A stretch of DNA of 64,000 nucleotides from SAR202 cluster bacterium (GCA_009391535.1 VFHP01000007.1:62001-126000), one strand, 5' to 3'; positions 8,696-17,942 are shown, counted from the first letter of the stretch. Notes: a model not told the origin generated them from the sequence alone. A program made the numbers and translations.

Positions 8696-8724
8696 TTGGT
8701 TTATGACGACGTGTAGACTACTAT
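8696..8724 (+). promoter_or_regulatory. possible promoter before SSB-like gene
   Basis: TTGGTT (8696-8701), 17 nt, TACTAT (8719-8724) in the 47-nt gap before the SSB-like gene. Three and four of six bases match the sigma70 boxes, so this is weak. It is supported mainly by correct spacing and by lying in a rare gap. A clear AAAGGAG ribosome site follows before ATG 8743. Confidence 0.3.
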
Positions 8725-8742
8725 ACGTATAAAGGAGAATTA

Positions 8743-9060
8743 ATGAACAACTGCATGTTTACGGGATACCTATACGATGACCCAGAGGTCGAAATAGATG
8801 AAGATTCCGGTGCTGAATACTGCGAGTTTACTCTATATATCTATGAGTATTTTAGAAATAAAAGGGGTGAAAAGAAAAGACACTCTACATATCTTAGATT
8901 CATAGCTTGGGATAGTGGGGCAAGGACAATCGCAAAATTGGGTAAAGAAGGTATGAAAATGACCATAAACGCCTCAGCTAAAAACCTAGAACCCGAAAGC
9001 GACACAGAAGTCATTTTTAGGGTTAATCAATTCGACTTCGGATGTTTGGATAAGGAATAA
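8743..9060 (+). CDS. SSB-like OB-fold single-stranded DNA-binding protein
   Basis: A small 105-residue protein with the look of an SSB OB-fold: it opens MNNCMFTGYLYDDPEVE, like the first strand of bacterial SSBs (N-x-x-x-x-G-x-L-x-x-D-P-E), then FTLYIYEYFRN...RFIAWDSGARTIAKLGKEG, like the canonical F-x-V-x-W-G-x-x-A-x-x-x-x-x-x-L-x-K-G. It lacks the acidic C-terminal tail of bacterial SSB but ends CLDKE. It probably coats single strands during replication by the polymerase encoded just upstream. Strong AAAGGAG ribosome site. Confidence 0.7.
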   Translation: MNNCMFTGYLYDDPEVEIDEDSGAEYCEFTLYIYEYFRNKRGEKKRHSTYLRFIAWDSGARTIAKLGKEGMKMTINASAKNLEPESDTEVIFRVNQFDFGCLDKE

Positions 9061-9061
9061 A

Positions 9062-10747
9062 ATGAGAAAGAAACGGATACTGTTCTGTAGCGAAGCTACG
9101 TTTTTAAATACTGGGTACGCCACTTATACGCGGGAGATATTGAATTATCTACACAGTACAGGTAAGTATGAGCTTGCAGAGCTTGGTGCATACGGGCAAA
9201 GGAATGACCCGAGGGCAGCTAGTATACCTTGGAAATATTACGGGGTAGCACCCAATACTGACTTTGAACCCAAGGCAACCCCAGAAGAAATGCAGGCCTA
9301 CAATCAGGGCGGCACCAATCAGTTTGGAGAATGGATCTTCGAGCATGTCTGTTTAGACTTTCTCCCAGATGTCGTTTGTGATATTCGAGACTTCTGGATG
9401 CTAGACTTTGCTGAAAGAAGCCCCTTTAGACCTTATTTTAAGTGGGTCGTAATGCCCACCGTAGACGCTAGGCCACAAGCTAGACAGTGGATATCAACAT
9501 ATGAGTCTGCCGATGCCTGTCTCACCTATTCCGACTGGGCTGGCCTTATTCTGAACGATCAATCTGGCGGTAAAATACAGTATCTTGGTTCCGCACCACC
9601 GTCCGCACATCCGGCTTACAGTCCCGTAGAGGACAAGATGCAACATAAGCTGAGATACGGTATAGATCCCTCATATAAAATTATTGGAACAGTTATGCGT
9701 AATCAAAGACGCAAGCTGTACCCAGATCTTTTTAAGGCCTTCAGAAAGTTTCTAGACAAATCTGAGAATAAAAAGTTCTATCTTTATTGCCACACGTCGT
9801 ATCCAGATTTGGGGTGGGACATACCAGAACTCATAATCGAGAACGACCTAGCATCACACGTATTGTTTACGTATATATGTCCAGAAACAAAGAAGCCCTT
9901 TCCGTCTCTGTTTAAAGGTGCCGTAGCACAGTCACCTTTCACGGGTAAGTGGGGAAGTACCCTATCTAACGTGAAAAACGGTGCGTCATACGAAGATCTG
10001 TCCAATATCATTAACCTATTTGACCTTTATACTCAATACGCAAACTGTGAAGGTTTTGGTTTACCACAGGTTGAGGCTGCGGCGTGCGGGGTTCCGGTCT
10101 GCGGTACAGATTATTCCGCAATGGAAAGTGTACTGAGAAAGCTCGGAGGCTTCCCCATACGCCCCTCAGCACTTTATAAAGAGTTAGAGACTGGTTGTCT
10201 ACGTGCTGTCCCCGACAATGATAGGGCGAGTGAACTGTTCCTTGAGTTTTTCCAAAAGAGCGACGAGGAAATAGCCAAGATTGGGACTGAGACTCGCAAA
10301 AACTTTGATAAGTATTATCAGTGGGATCTTAGTGGTAAGCAGTGGGAAAGAATTTTTGATGCATTTGAGACTCCAGATATAAAGCAGACTTGGGGTTCTG
10401 AGCCTAGAATTCACCAGTCCTCACCAATGCTACCAGAGGAGCAGATAAACTCTTTACCAATCAATCAAATTTCTAAATGGTTGATAGCAGAAGTCCTTGG
10501 AGAGCCTCACCGAATAAATAGTTTCTTTGAAGCTAGGATGTCTAGAGACCTAATGTATAAGTCCTCTACAGGCTCTACAGGGGGAATGTATTTTAATGAA
10601 TCGTCCGCCGCTTTTGACGGATCAAACGTTAGGCAAGAGTTTAATATAGACATGGCATACTCTCACATGCGGCAGTTATGTGAAAGGAGAAACAACTGGG
10701 AACAAAAAAGAATTGAGGCCATGAAGCAGGCGGGAGTCATTCAATGA
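9062..10747 (+). CDS. GT4-family glycosyltransferase
   Basis: A 561-residue GT-B transferase. The N-terminal domain opens KRILFCSEATFLNTGYATYTREIL, a typical start with a GYAxYTxxIL acceptor loop. The donor domain includes a strand ending YCHTSYPDLGW and the GT4 signature E330-GFGLPQVEAAACGVPVCGTD, where the Glu-x7-Glu pattern contacts the nucleotide sugar. The C-terminal 100 or so residues are an extra helical region. It is a retaining transferase by family membership; donor unknown. The gene overlaps the epimerase that follows by ATGA, suggesting the two work on the same glycan. Confidence 0.8.
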   Translation: MRKKRILFCSEATFLNTGYATYTREILNYLHSTGKYELAELGAYGQRNDPRAASIPWKYYGVAPNTDFEPKATPEEMQAYNQGGTNQFGEWIFEHVCLDFLPDVVCDIRDFWMLDFAERSPFRPYFKWVVMPTVDARPQARQWISTYESADACLTYSDWAGLILNDQSGGKIQYLGSAPPSAHPAYSPVEDKMQHKLRYGIDPSYKIIGTVMRNQRRKLYPDLFKAFRKFLDKSENKKFYLYCHTSYPDLGWDIPELIIENDLASHVLFTYICPETKKPFPSLFKGAVAQSPFTGKWGSTLSNVKNGASYEDLSNIINLFDLYTQYANCEGFGLPQVEAAACGVPVCGTDYSAMESVLRKLGGFPIRPSALYKELETGCLRAVPDNDRASELFLEFFQKSDEEIAKIGTETRKNFDKYYQWDLSGKQWERIFDAFETPDIKQTWGSEPRIHQSSPMLPEEQINSLPINQISKWLIAEVLGEPHRINSFFEARMSRDLMYKSSTGSTGGMYFNESSAAFDGSNVRQEFNIDMAYSHMRQLCERRNNWEQKRIEAMKQAGVIQ

Positions 10748-11757
10748 GAACCGTTGTTGTAACAGGAGCAGCTGGGCTTTTTGGTAGTCATTTTAGTAGA
10801 CACCTTTTAAGTGAAGGCTACAGGGTTATTGGGATTGATGACCTTAGCGGTGGATACTCAGACTATCTGCCGCAAGCACCTCCAGAACAATTTGAATTCT
10901 GGCCCATTAATATTTCTGACCGTTGGGCAAGTAAGGCTTTAAATAATATCTTCCATTTTAATGATGTAGCTGCCTGTTTTCATTTTGCCGCTTACGCAGC
11001 TGAGGGGTTATCGCCCTATATAAGACACTTTAATTATACAAATAACGTTTTAGGGAGTGTTAATATCATCAATCAATGTATCGAACATGATACGAAGATG
11101 ATCTTCACGTCTTCTATGGCGGTATACGGAAACCACTTTCCTCCCTTCAACGAAAAGATGGGGCCAGCACCCATCGACCCATACGGGGTTGCAAAGTATG
11201 CTATTGAAATGGATATAAAGATTGCTAGTGAACAACACGGCCTTCGATACACTATTATTAGGCCACATAACGTTGTTGGTATCTATCAGAATATCTGGGA
11301 TAAATATCGTAACGTAGCGGGCATTTTTATTCGTCGCGTCCTCGCTGGCGAGCCGATGTTGATTTATGGCGATGGAGAACAAACACGTGCGTTCTCAGAC
11401 GTTAAGTATTACATGAAACCCTTTGAAACCTTAATCGATAGATGTAATGGTTATACATTTAATTTAGGTGCAGACAAAGCATATACGATTAACGAGCTTG
11501 CAGACACGGTTCAACGTGTAGCTTGGAAGAATGGCTTTGAAGCAGAAAAGAAGCATGTAGAGGGTCGTCATGAAGCTAAACACGCACACTGCGACCACAC
11601 GTTGGCAAAAGACCCTAGAAATCTTGGGTTTCACGATGGTACAAATCTAGAAGAACTTATCGACGAAATGTTCAAGTGGGCTATGAAGCAACCGGAAAGA
11701 GAACAGAAAAGAATGGACTACGAAATAGAGAAGGGAATCTATGACTATTGGAAATAA
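10744..11757 (+). CDS. NAD-dependent nucleotide-sugar epimerase, GalE-like
   Basis: A 337-residue short-chain extended dehydrogenase. TGAAGLFG (7-14) is the NAD-binding GxxGxxG, GIDDLSGG is the acidic loop that selects NAD, IFTSSMAVYG carries the catalytic Ser, and Y147-x3-K151 completes the active site. The C-terminal part (FNLGADKAYTINELA...) is the sugar-binding domain. Family members interconvert UDP-glucose/galactose or related sugars and some act as dehydratases; the exact substrate is not readable. It likely feeds the flanking transferases. Confidence 0.82.
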   Translation: MRTVVVTGAAGLFGSHFSRHLLSEGYRVIGIDDLSGGYSDYLPQAPPEQFEFWPINISDRWASKALNNIFHFNDVAACFHFAAYAAEGLSPYIRHFNYTNNVLGSVNIINQCIEHDTKMIFTSSMAVYGNHFPPFNEKMGPAPIDPYGVAKYAIEMDIKIASEQHGLRYTIIRPHNVVGIYQNIWDKYRNVAGIFIRRVLAGEPMLIYGDGEQTRAFSDVKYYMKPFETLIDRCNGYTFNLGADKAYTINELADTVQRVAWKNGFEAEKKHVEGRHEAKHAHCDHTLAKDPRNLGFHDGTNLEELIDEMFKWAMKQPEREQKRMDYEIEKGIYDYWK

Positions 11758-12517
11758 GTTGCAGCTTCCGGATGTAACTATTTTTACATTCTGCTGGGGA
11801 GAGGAGCATGTAAGAAAATCTTTAAGATCTATGCTGATTGGTATGGATCAGGTAAAGTTTAAGCGTGCGGTTTTAATTACAGATAGTAGTAAAACAAACC
11901 TAAGTTTATTTGACGATGTAATAAACAAGTACGACATTGATGTCTGCGATATGAGCGTAGAACTAACATCAAACATGTCGGATGATGATAAAAATCGAAG
12001 CGGATTCTGCGAATCATTTATTCAACAGACAAATAAGTATATTTTAGATGATTTTTGTTTGAATGTGCAGCATGATTCAACTATTATAGATATAACCAAT
12101 TGGGATGATAAATATTTAGAGTATGACTATATAGGTGCTCCTTGGCCGATGTCAATAGTTCAAGCAAGCGACATGGTAGCTGGTCGCATAGAGAAAATCC
12201 CGAACGTTGTTGGCAACGGAGGGTTTTCCCTGAGAACACGTAAGTTTGTGGAAGAATCGGCAAGTCTGGGGTGGGAGCATAAGAACGAAGACCTCAACAC
12301 TTGTGTTTTCAATTATGATCGCATGACGGAACAGGGCATTACCTTTGCACCACCCTCTCTTGCGGCTAAGTTCTCCGTTGAGCATCCCACTGAGTATAAA
12401 TATTTTAACAGGGATGTCTTATTGTCATATTCATCCTTCGGATTTCACGGAGAATTCAATAACGCCGGAATGCAATTCATAAAGTTTTACAATTTGGAGA
12501 AACAATGTCAACTTTAA
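11741..12517 (+). CDS. DUF5672-like glycosyltransferase
   Basis: A 258-residue protein starting at ATG 11741 with AAGGGA upstream, overlapping the epimerase by 17 bases. The pair YIGAPWP (130-136) and VVGNGGFSLR (156-165) is the hallmark of a family of predicted transferases with a GT-A-like core (DUF5672 as I recall it). NVQHDSTIID before it probably supplies the metal-binding acidic residue. Function inferred as sugar transfer in this cluster; no donor can be assigned. Confidence 0.65.
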   Translation: MTIGNKLQLPDVTIFTFCWGEEHVRKSLRSMLIGMDQVKFKRAVLITDSSKTNLSLFDDVINKYDIDVCDMSVELTSNMSDDDKNRSGFCESFIQQTNKYILDDFCLNVQHDSTIIDITNWDDKYLEYDYIGAPWPMSIVQASDMVAGRIEKIPNVVGNGGFSLRTRKFVEESASLGWEHKNEDLNTCVFNYDRMTEQGITFAPPSLAAKFSVEHPTEYKYFNRDVLLSYSSFGFHGEFNNAGMQFIKFYNLEKQCQL

Positions 12518-13077
12518 AAGAGCTAATAACTAGTGGGTCTTACGGGACAGATAAGGACACTAGTCATTCTTACATAGAAACATATGACTCCTTGTTTTCA
12601 GAGTACAAGGATAAGAAGATAAATTTACTTGAAATTGGGAACCATCACGGTGGATCGCTTAGTCTCTGGAACGATTATTTCTCTGACGCAAATATTATTG
12701 GTATAGAATTAGATGAAAGAAGCGGTCTTCGACAATTTGATGACATTGAAAACGTAACCATTTACGAAAACACTGATGCCATCTCTTTTGACACGATTAG
12801 AAAGATAGAAGACTTAGGTATTAAATTTGATATAATCATAGACGATGGCTCACACCTTCCCAATCATCAGGTTTTTTCCTGTAAGTTTTGGTCTCAGCTA
12901 CTGAAAGATGACGGAGTGTTTGTTATCGAAGATGTGCAAGATATACAATTTTGCGAACCAATTATGAATAGTCTTCCGGTTGTATTTAATGACATTAAAA
13001 CCATAGACCTGAGATCTAACAAAGATAGGTATGACGATATTATGATTGTGGCTAAGAAGTCGGGAGGAGATAACTAA
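12505..13077 (+). CDS. macrocin-type sugar O-methyltransferase-like protein
   Basis: A 190-residue class I methyltransferase with a good TTGGAGA ribosome site. It opens with YGTDKDTSHSYIETYDSLF, the characteristic start of the demethylmacrocin/TylE-like and CmcI-like group, then LLEIGNHHGGS (SAM motif I, E43-I-G), IDDGSH (112-117, metal-binding acidic residues and His) and GVFVIEDVQD. Those relatives methylate sugar hydroxyls with Mg2+. Here it probably caps a sugar added by the neighbouring transferases. Overlaps the next start by TAATG. Confidence 0.78.
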   Translation: MSTLKELITSGSYGTDKDTSHSYIETYDSLFSEYKDKKINLLEIGNHHGGSLSLWNDYFSDANIIGIELDERSGLRQFDDIENVTIYENTDAISFDTIRKIEDLGIKFDIIIDDGSHLPNHQVFSCKFWSQLLKDDGVFVIEDVQDIQFCEPIMNSLPVVFNDIKTIDLRSNKDRYDDIMIVAKKSGGDN

Positions 13078-14195
13078 TGAAAGTTCTCTATATTGGATAC
13101 CATAAGGAAAATAGCGATTGGGGTCAAATAACCCGAAACAACATTTTATCCCTAGATAAGGCTGGGGTTGACGTTGTTTGTAGGGGGATCAAGGTACAGT
13201 CTTCAATCCCCTCGCAGGGAAGAATACTTGAGCTTGAGAATAAAAAAGCTGACGACTGCGATGTCTGCATACAGCATGTTTTTCCAGACTCGATAGTAGG
13301 CTCTAGTAAATTTAAAAAGAATATAGCAATCTTATCGAATACATTCCTAAACATAAGACACAGCTCTACTATAGAACACTTACAGCAAGTAGATGAGGTA
13401 TGGGTTCCCAATCAAGATTATAGTGATAACATTGGGGATTTAGTTTCAACCAAGGTGGTGCCAGCCTCATGCAACCTAGAGAAGTTTAAACAACGCTATC
13501 AACCAATAGATATACCCTACGCTAGAAATAAATTTAGACTTTACTGCTTTGTGGATTCCAGTGATAGTCACTCTCTTGACTCCATCCTTTCTAGCTTCCA
13601 TTCCGAGTTTGACTACACTGATCGAGCTGTACTAATAATTGTTGTTACAAATCCTTCAGATCAAGCTAGGGAAACGGTTAATAGGGCGGCTGCAAATGTA
13701 AAGGAAACGCTAAGGCTAAACAAGGACGCAAAAGACTACTTAAAAGAGGTTATTATAACAGACAATAACCTTAGTGAAGACCACTTAATGGCAGCACATC
13801 AGTATGGGCACTGTTTTATAGATCTCAAAAACTCTCCATCAGCAACTCATGGTGTCGATGCGTTGGGTCTTGGTAGCAGGGTTATACTAACTAACATTTC
13901 AGCGTCTAAAGATTTGCTCAAGGTTACGCCGGAAAATCAAGGATATCCAGTAGGATTCTGTCTAAAATCTAACAAGACAACCTCAGATAGCATTTTACAG
14001 ATGAATTGCGGCCATGACTTTACGTGTCTATCTGACGATAGAGATCTTAAAAATTCCATGAGATCAGCATACAACGACTGGGAGAAAAACCCAGTTGCTT
14101 TTGAGAACTCTGCAAAAAGCACAGGATTCTCAGTATGCGAGTCCCTTTCTTTTGAAAGCGTAGGATCAATAATGAAGGACATTCTAAATGATTAA
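13077..14195 (+). CDS. GT-B-type glycosyltransferase-like protein
   Basis: A 372-residue protein with ribosome site GGGAGGAG. It begins KVLYIGYHKENSDWGQITRNNIL, a GT-B N-terminal Rossmann start with acceptor loop, and has a linker region VVPASCNLEKF typical of GT4. The donor half is degenerate: instead of the usual E-x7-E motif it shows FIDLKNSPSATHGVDALGLGSRVILTN, which keeps the fold pattern but not all catalytic residues. It may be a divergent transferase or a partner subunit for the GT4 enzyme encoded next. Its end overlaps that gene by 8 bases. Confidence 0.55.
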   Translation: MKVLYIGYHKENSDWGQITRNNILSLDKAGVDVVCRGIKVQSSIPSQGRILELENKKADDCDVCIQHVFPDSIVGSSKFKKNIAILSNTFLNIRHSSTIEHLQQVDEVWVPNQDYSDNIGDLVSTKVVPASCNLEKFKQRYQPIDIPYARNKFRLYCFVDSSDSHSLDSILSSFHSEFDYTDRAVLIIVVTNPSDQARETVNRAAANVKETLRLNKDAKDYLKEVIITDNNLSEDHLMAAHQYGHCFIDLKNSPSATHGVDALGLGSRVILTNISASKDLLKVTPENQGYPVGFCLKSNKTTSDSILQMNCGHDFTCLSDDRDLKNSMRSAYNDWEKNPVAFENSAKSTGFSVCESLSFESVGSIMKDILND

Positions 14196-15165
14196 AACAA
14201 AAAACATAATAGGTGATGTACAAAGAACCTCTAAAAAGTACAATATACTGACTTTCAATACCCACGAAAGATACCAGTCGCAACTGGCGAAAACGGGACA
14301 TAACTTTTATGCTTTTATGCATGAGGGTGCTAAAGATTGGTACAGTGGACACGCACCGATGCCGGAGAATTATTATGTTTTGCCCAAGAATTCTCTATTC
14401 TCCGCGATAAATTTTGACTTCATACTATCCAATAGTAAGTTTGGTCAATTTCAAATCTCTGAGCAAATAAATAGGACACTACAGATTCCCGTGATATCAC
14501 TTGAGCATACATTACCACTATCTAGCTGGCCGGATAGTCAAATGAAAAGCTATCAAAACATGAAGGGTGATATTGATGTATTCATAACGAAATACTCTAT
14601 GGGAGAATGGGGGATGGGCGGAGAAGTTGTGTATCACTCAATTGACACAGAACTTTTTAGGCCAGACCCAGAAGCAAAAAGAGAGGGTGTTTTAACGGTT
14701 GCTCACGATTTCAAAAATAGGGACTACGCACTAAACTACCAAGGTTGGGAAAGAATAACTAAAGACCTCCCAAGAAAGGTTGTAGGCGAAACAGAGGGTC
14801 TATCGAAGCAAAGTGAATCTGTAGAGCACCTTGTCGAGGAGTACCAAAATTCTCTAGTTTATATCAACCCCAGCACACTAAGTCCAGTACCAACGTCTAT
14901 GCTAGAGGCGATGTCTTGCGGTTGTGCTGTAGTAACAACAGCTACCTGTGAAATGCCCAATATAATAAACAACGGCGAAAACGGCTTTATATCGAATGAC
15001 GAAGAGGAGTTAAGGGGTTATATACAAAAGCTATTAGCAGATCCCGAACTAGCCAAAGAAATGGGCGAAAGTGCTAGGGAGACAATTAAAAACCTTTTCT
15101 CCGAAGATAGGTTTATCGAAGAATGGAACACAATTTTTAACAAGGCTTACGAGGTGAAAAAATGA
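14188..15165 (+). CDS. GT4-family glycosyltransferase
   Basis: A 325-residue GT-B transferase. The C-terminal donor domain is clear: VYINPSTLSPVPTSMLEAMSCGCAVV with E240, then NIINNGENGFISNDEEEL and a helical tail (AKEMGESARETI...RFIEEW), exactly the ending of group 1 transferases. The N-terminal half is shorter than usual but has VVYHSIDTELFRP, the usual inter-domain motif. Retaining sugar transfer is inferred from the family. Stop overlaps the next start by ATGA-type spacing. Confidence 0.82.
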   Translation: MIKTKNIIGDVQRTSKKYNILTFNTHERYQSQLAKTGHNFYAFMHEGAKDWYSGHAPMPENYYVLPKNSLFSAINFDFILSNSKFGQFQISEQINRTLQIPVISLEHTLPLSSWPDSQMKSYQNMKGDIDVFITKYSMGEWGMGGEVVYHSIDTELFRPDPEAKREGVLTVAHDFKNRDYALNYQGWERITKDLPRKVVGETEGLSKQSESVEHLVEEYQNSLVYINPSTLSPVPTSMLEAMSCGCAVVTTATCEMPNIINNGENGFISNDEEELRGYIQKLLADPELAKEMGESARETIKNLFSEDRFIEEWNTIFNKAYEVKK

Positions 15166-15578
15166 AGCTACAAATTCTAAGAGAAGGTCAAGACAAAATA
15201 GAGAACTACCACCACATAACTGTTACGACAAACAACGTAGATCTAAGCGAAATTGTCAATAACGAGTGTGACCAAATATTAGCTACTGATATTTTAGACG
15301 ACTTTACCATTGATGCTATCCCTGAATTAATTTCAGCTATTTCCACTAAGTTAAGAATGAATGGGGAGCTTTCCATCGGAGGAACAGATATAAGACTTTT
15401 TTGTAAAGGAGTACTGAACGGAATTATCGATCTAAATCAGGCGTCCTCTGTGGTTTCATCTATTAGCTCTGCGTCTTCTCTCGTGACGATTGAAGAGATC
15501 GTGTCTGGCTTGGGTCTCAAGGTGGTTGATACCCATATGACGGGAATACACTTTGAAATTAAAGCGGTGAGGGCTTAA
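15162..15578 (+). CDS. degenerate methyltransferase-like protein
   Basis: A 138-residue protein that matches only the second half of a class I methyltransferase fold: DQILATDILDDF, then a helix and LRMNGELSIGGTDIRLF, which resembles the post-motif strand pattern of sugar-cluster methyltransferases. The glycine-rich SAM motif I is absent, so catalysis is doubtful. It could be a truncated relic or a non-catalytic partner. The ATG overlaps the preceding stop. Function unassigned. Confidence 0.45.
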   Translation: MKLQILREGQDKIENYHHITVTTNNVDLSEIVNNECDQILATDILDDFTIDAIPELISAISTKLRMNGELSIGGTDIRLFCKGVLNGIIDLNQASSVVSSISSASSLVTIEEIVSGLGLKVVDTHMTGIHFEIKAVRA

Positions 15579-15581
15579 TAG

Positions 15582-16325
15582 ATGGACTGTGGAAACTGTG
15601 TTTTTAAAATTACAGATGGGAACCCACCAATGAGTGGTGGCCCTTGGGGTGGAGGTCAGACCGGATGTGAGGCCGGTAGACTACAAAAGTTAATTGATAG
15701 GGGTAAAGCTACTAGGCGGGTAGATCAAGACTCCTACGAATTGACACAGTTTTGCAACATGTTTAGATCTAGTCGGTGGAACGGTGAGACACCTGAAGAG
15801 GCACGAGAAGAGGTAACTCTTTCGTTTGGAGTTGTCGTTCAGGACGACCCCTCTAAAACATTTGAAGAATTACAAAAATCTGTCCTTTCGGCAACCTCAG
15901 TAGATTATGACAAAGAAAAGGTAAAAATTGTTGTATCCACATCCCCATCCAGAGATGTTGCAAAGTTAGTAAATTTAATCCACGAGTCTCAAAAATCTAT
16001 TGATAAGGTAGAATTTGTTTCTCACTTACACGATGTCAAACCACTCAAAGAAAAGGACTCGTTTCAAAAAATAGTTAATTACAATTTTTTTGTGTACCTC
16101 AAGTGTGGCGACCTAATAGGTTCCGGCGATTTCAAACGGATCGATGAAATATTGAATGATGACCTCAAGCAGATATGTCTCTTTAGGGGCATGGGTAACA
16201 CTTACTACACACAGTCAAAAGTGGTAAGAGAGATTTATTTAAACCACAACGACTATGATCTAATGCTAAAAGATTTACAAAATACATCTATAAAACAAGG
16301 AATGTATCAAGATTTATATGAGTAG
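15582..16325 (+). CDS. Cys-rich protein with GT-A-like core
   Basis: A 247-residue protein. The N-terminus has cysteines at MDCGNC, GCEAGR and FCNMF, a second example in this cluster of a short cysteine module before a transferase-like domain. The rest (VTLSFGVVVQDDPSKTFEELQKSVLSA, then KIVVSTSPSRD and NFFVYLKCGDLI) follows the strand order of a GT2-type GT-A fold, with CGD standing where DxD is expected. It may be a divergent glycosyltransferase; the missing DxD lowers confidence. It overlaps the next gene by 8 bases. Confidence 0.45.
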   Translation: MDCGNCVFKITDGNPPMSGGPWGGGQTGCEAGRLQKLIDRGKATRRVDQDSYELTQFCNMFRSSRWNGETPEEAREEVTLSFGVVVQDDPSKTFEELQKSVLSATSVDYDKEKVKIVVSTSPSRDVAKLVNLIHESQKSIDKVEFVSHLHDVKPLKEKDSFQKIVNYNFFVYLKCGDLIGSGDFKRIDEILNDDLKQICLFRGMGNTYYTQSKVVREIYLNHNDYDLMLKDLQNTSIKQGMYQDLYE

Positions 16326-17070
16326 ATCTAAAAATAAGAAGTTTATAACAAGTCCTCTTGCGGCAGACAGGAAGAAAAGGGAAAGTCCGGTTTCTTTTGT
16401 GCTACTTGCTGAGAATCATGGCTACAGGATGAAGTCATATGGTCCGATATCTTTAGTCAAGATTGGGGATAAAACACTAATAGAAAGGCAGATAGAGGCA
16501 ATAAAAGCATCATTTCTAAATTTTGAAGTGATCATATGTTCCGGTTTCGAGACATCAAAAATATACAACTTCATAAGAAAAACTTTTGGGCATTCTGAAA
16601 ACATAAGAATAGTGGAGAACCAAGTTTACTTCCACTCAAACTGTTGCGAGAGCATAAGGCTTTGTTTGAACAACGTTACAAACTCTAATATAGTGATATG
16701 TGGTGGGGGCGTCTTGCTAACCCCTGAGTATCTACAATCAATTGATCTCAAAGAGTCTTCAACGCTATTTCAGGTTGGACATAGTGACGATGAGTTTGAT
16801 GTTGGAGTTATAGATAATAATGGGAACCTAGAAAATTTATCATTGGCAGTATCGGAGAACAGATGGACTGAGCTTACTTATATTACCGGTGACTACTTAG
16901 TCCAGTCTTTCTACAATACCGTATCAAACCCCGAGTATAAAAACAGATTTTTATTCGAGGCGATCAACGCTTGGCCAAACAGAAGAAGGGTTACACTAAA
17001 AGAGAATGCCGGTACACCGATAGTCAAAATAAATACAATTAAAACGTTAAAAAGGGTTAACGAATTATGA
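16318..17070 (+). CDS. sugar nucleotidyltransferase-like protein, degenerate active site
   Basis: A 250-residue protein with the overall layout of nucleotide-sugar pyrophosphorylases: VLLAENHGYRM (28-38), GPISLVKIGDKTLIERQIEAI, EVIICSG, then VICGGGVLLT. In active enzymes the first motif is LAxGxGxRM and the second PKxL, with a catalytic lysine. Here AENHG and P43-I44 depart from both, so NTP binding or catalysis may be lost or changed. Inferred relation to sugar activation rests on fold and context. The stop overlaps the next ATG. Confidence 0.55.
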   Translation: MSRSKNKKFITSPLAADRKKRESPVSFVLLAENHGYRMKSYGPISLVKIGDKTLIERQIEAIKASFLNFEVIICSGFETSKIYNFIRKTFGHSENIRIVENQVYFHSNCCESIRLCLNNVTNSNIVICGGGVLLTPEYLQSIDLKESSTLFQVGHSDDEFDVGVIDNNGNLENLSLAVSENRWTELTYITGDYLVQSFYNTVSNPEYKNRFLFEAINAWPNRRRVTLKENAGTPIVKINTIKTLKRVNEL

Positions 17071-17942
17071 AAATAATGTTTCAAAATTACAGCAATAAGC
17101 TGTCTACAGAAGCGAATTACTTGTCACATGCTCTGCGTATAGCTGGGGTCAACTGTGAAATTTGGGCTAATCCAAATGTCAGTGCATACGACGCACTTGA
17201 CTCATTTAAGCCAGACGTAATGGTCACGCACTACAGATTTCTTGGAAATGATGTTATAAAATATATTGAGCGAAACGGCGGGCCAGATTTGGTTCTTAAC
17301 GTCACGGGGGCAAACCCAGAAGAGTGTGAGTCAATAGAAAAGGTGAGCGAGGGCAAGATAAATATTCCCTTTGTTTTCACTAACGCCTTTAACAAAAAAG
17401 AGAAGTTTAGAAAACTTAAGTTAAATGGGATATATCCAGCGGCTGATATTTTTCTTCAAAAAAGACCGTCCGAACCGGCTATGGCTTTAGGTATTTTAAA
17501 CGAGGGCGATAAAGAGTCTGTAGAGAAAGCAGTGCAGTCAAATAAGAACTATCACCTCTTATCCCTTGGAGGTGGTGAATATACAGATATTGAGACCGAT
17601 GTGGCAATGTTACATAACTTATACCACTTCTATGAACGGTTTGTAATAGCTGGATCTGTTGAGCTGTCAACGTCTCAGATATTTTTTGATTCATGTTTGG
17701 CCTGCCACAAGGTTGACATACTTCCACAAGAGGACTCTGTAGAACAATTTAATAAGTTTCTAGGTAGTATCTTCAAAGAACCCGAAGAAGAGTGTACGGA
17801 TATCGGTACTCAGCTAAAGAAACAGATCGTAGCCAAGCATACCCCGTTCAATCGAGCAGAGAGATTAATGAGATTTCTTAAGAATGAAGAGGCTGTAAAA
17901 AATCTACAAAAACTACAAAATCAAGTTGTAAAAGGCCAATAA
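17067..17942 (+). CDS. uncharacterised GT-B-like protein of glycan cluster
   Basis: A 291-residue protein. The start KIMFQNYSNKLSTEANYLSHALRIAG and the segment FKPDVMVTHYRF resemble the N-terminal Rossmann domain of GT-B transferases, with LLSLGGGEYTDIETDVAML in place of a clear donor domain. No E-x7-E motif is present. Position between a nucleotidyltransferase-like gene and a transferase suggests a glycan role. The function is not recognised with confidence. Confidence 0.45.
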   Translation: MKIMFQNYSNKLSTEANYLSHALRIAGVNCEIWANPNVSAYDALDSFKPDVMVTHYRFLGNDVIKYIERNGGPDLVLNVTGANPEECESIEKVSEGKINIPFVFTNAFNKKEKFRKLKLNGIYPAADIFLQKRPSEPAMALGILNEGDKESVEKAVQSNKNYHLLSLGGGEYTDIETDVAMLHNLYHFYERFVIAGSVELSTSQIFFDSCLACHKVDILPQEDSVEQFNKFLGSIFKEPEEECTDIGTQLKKQIVAKHTPFNRAERLMRFLKNEEAVKNLQKLQNQVVKGQ

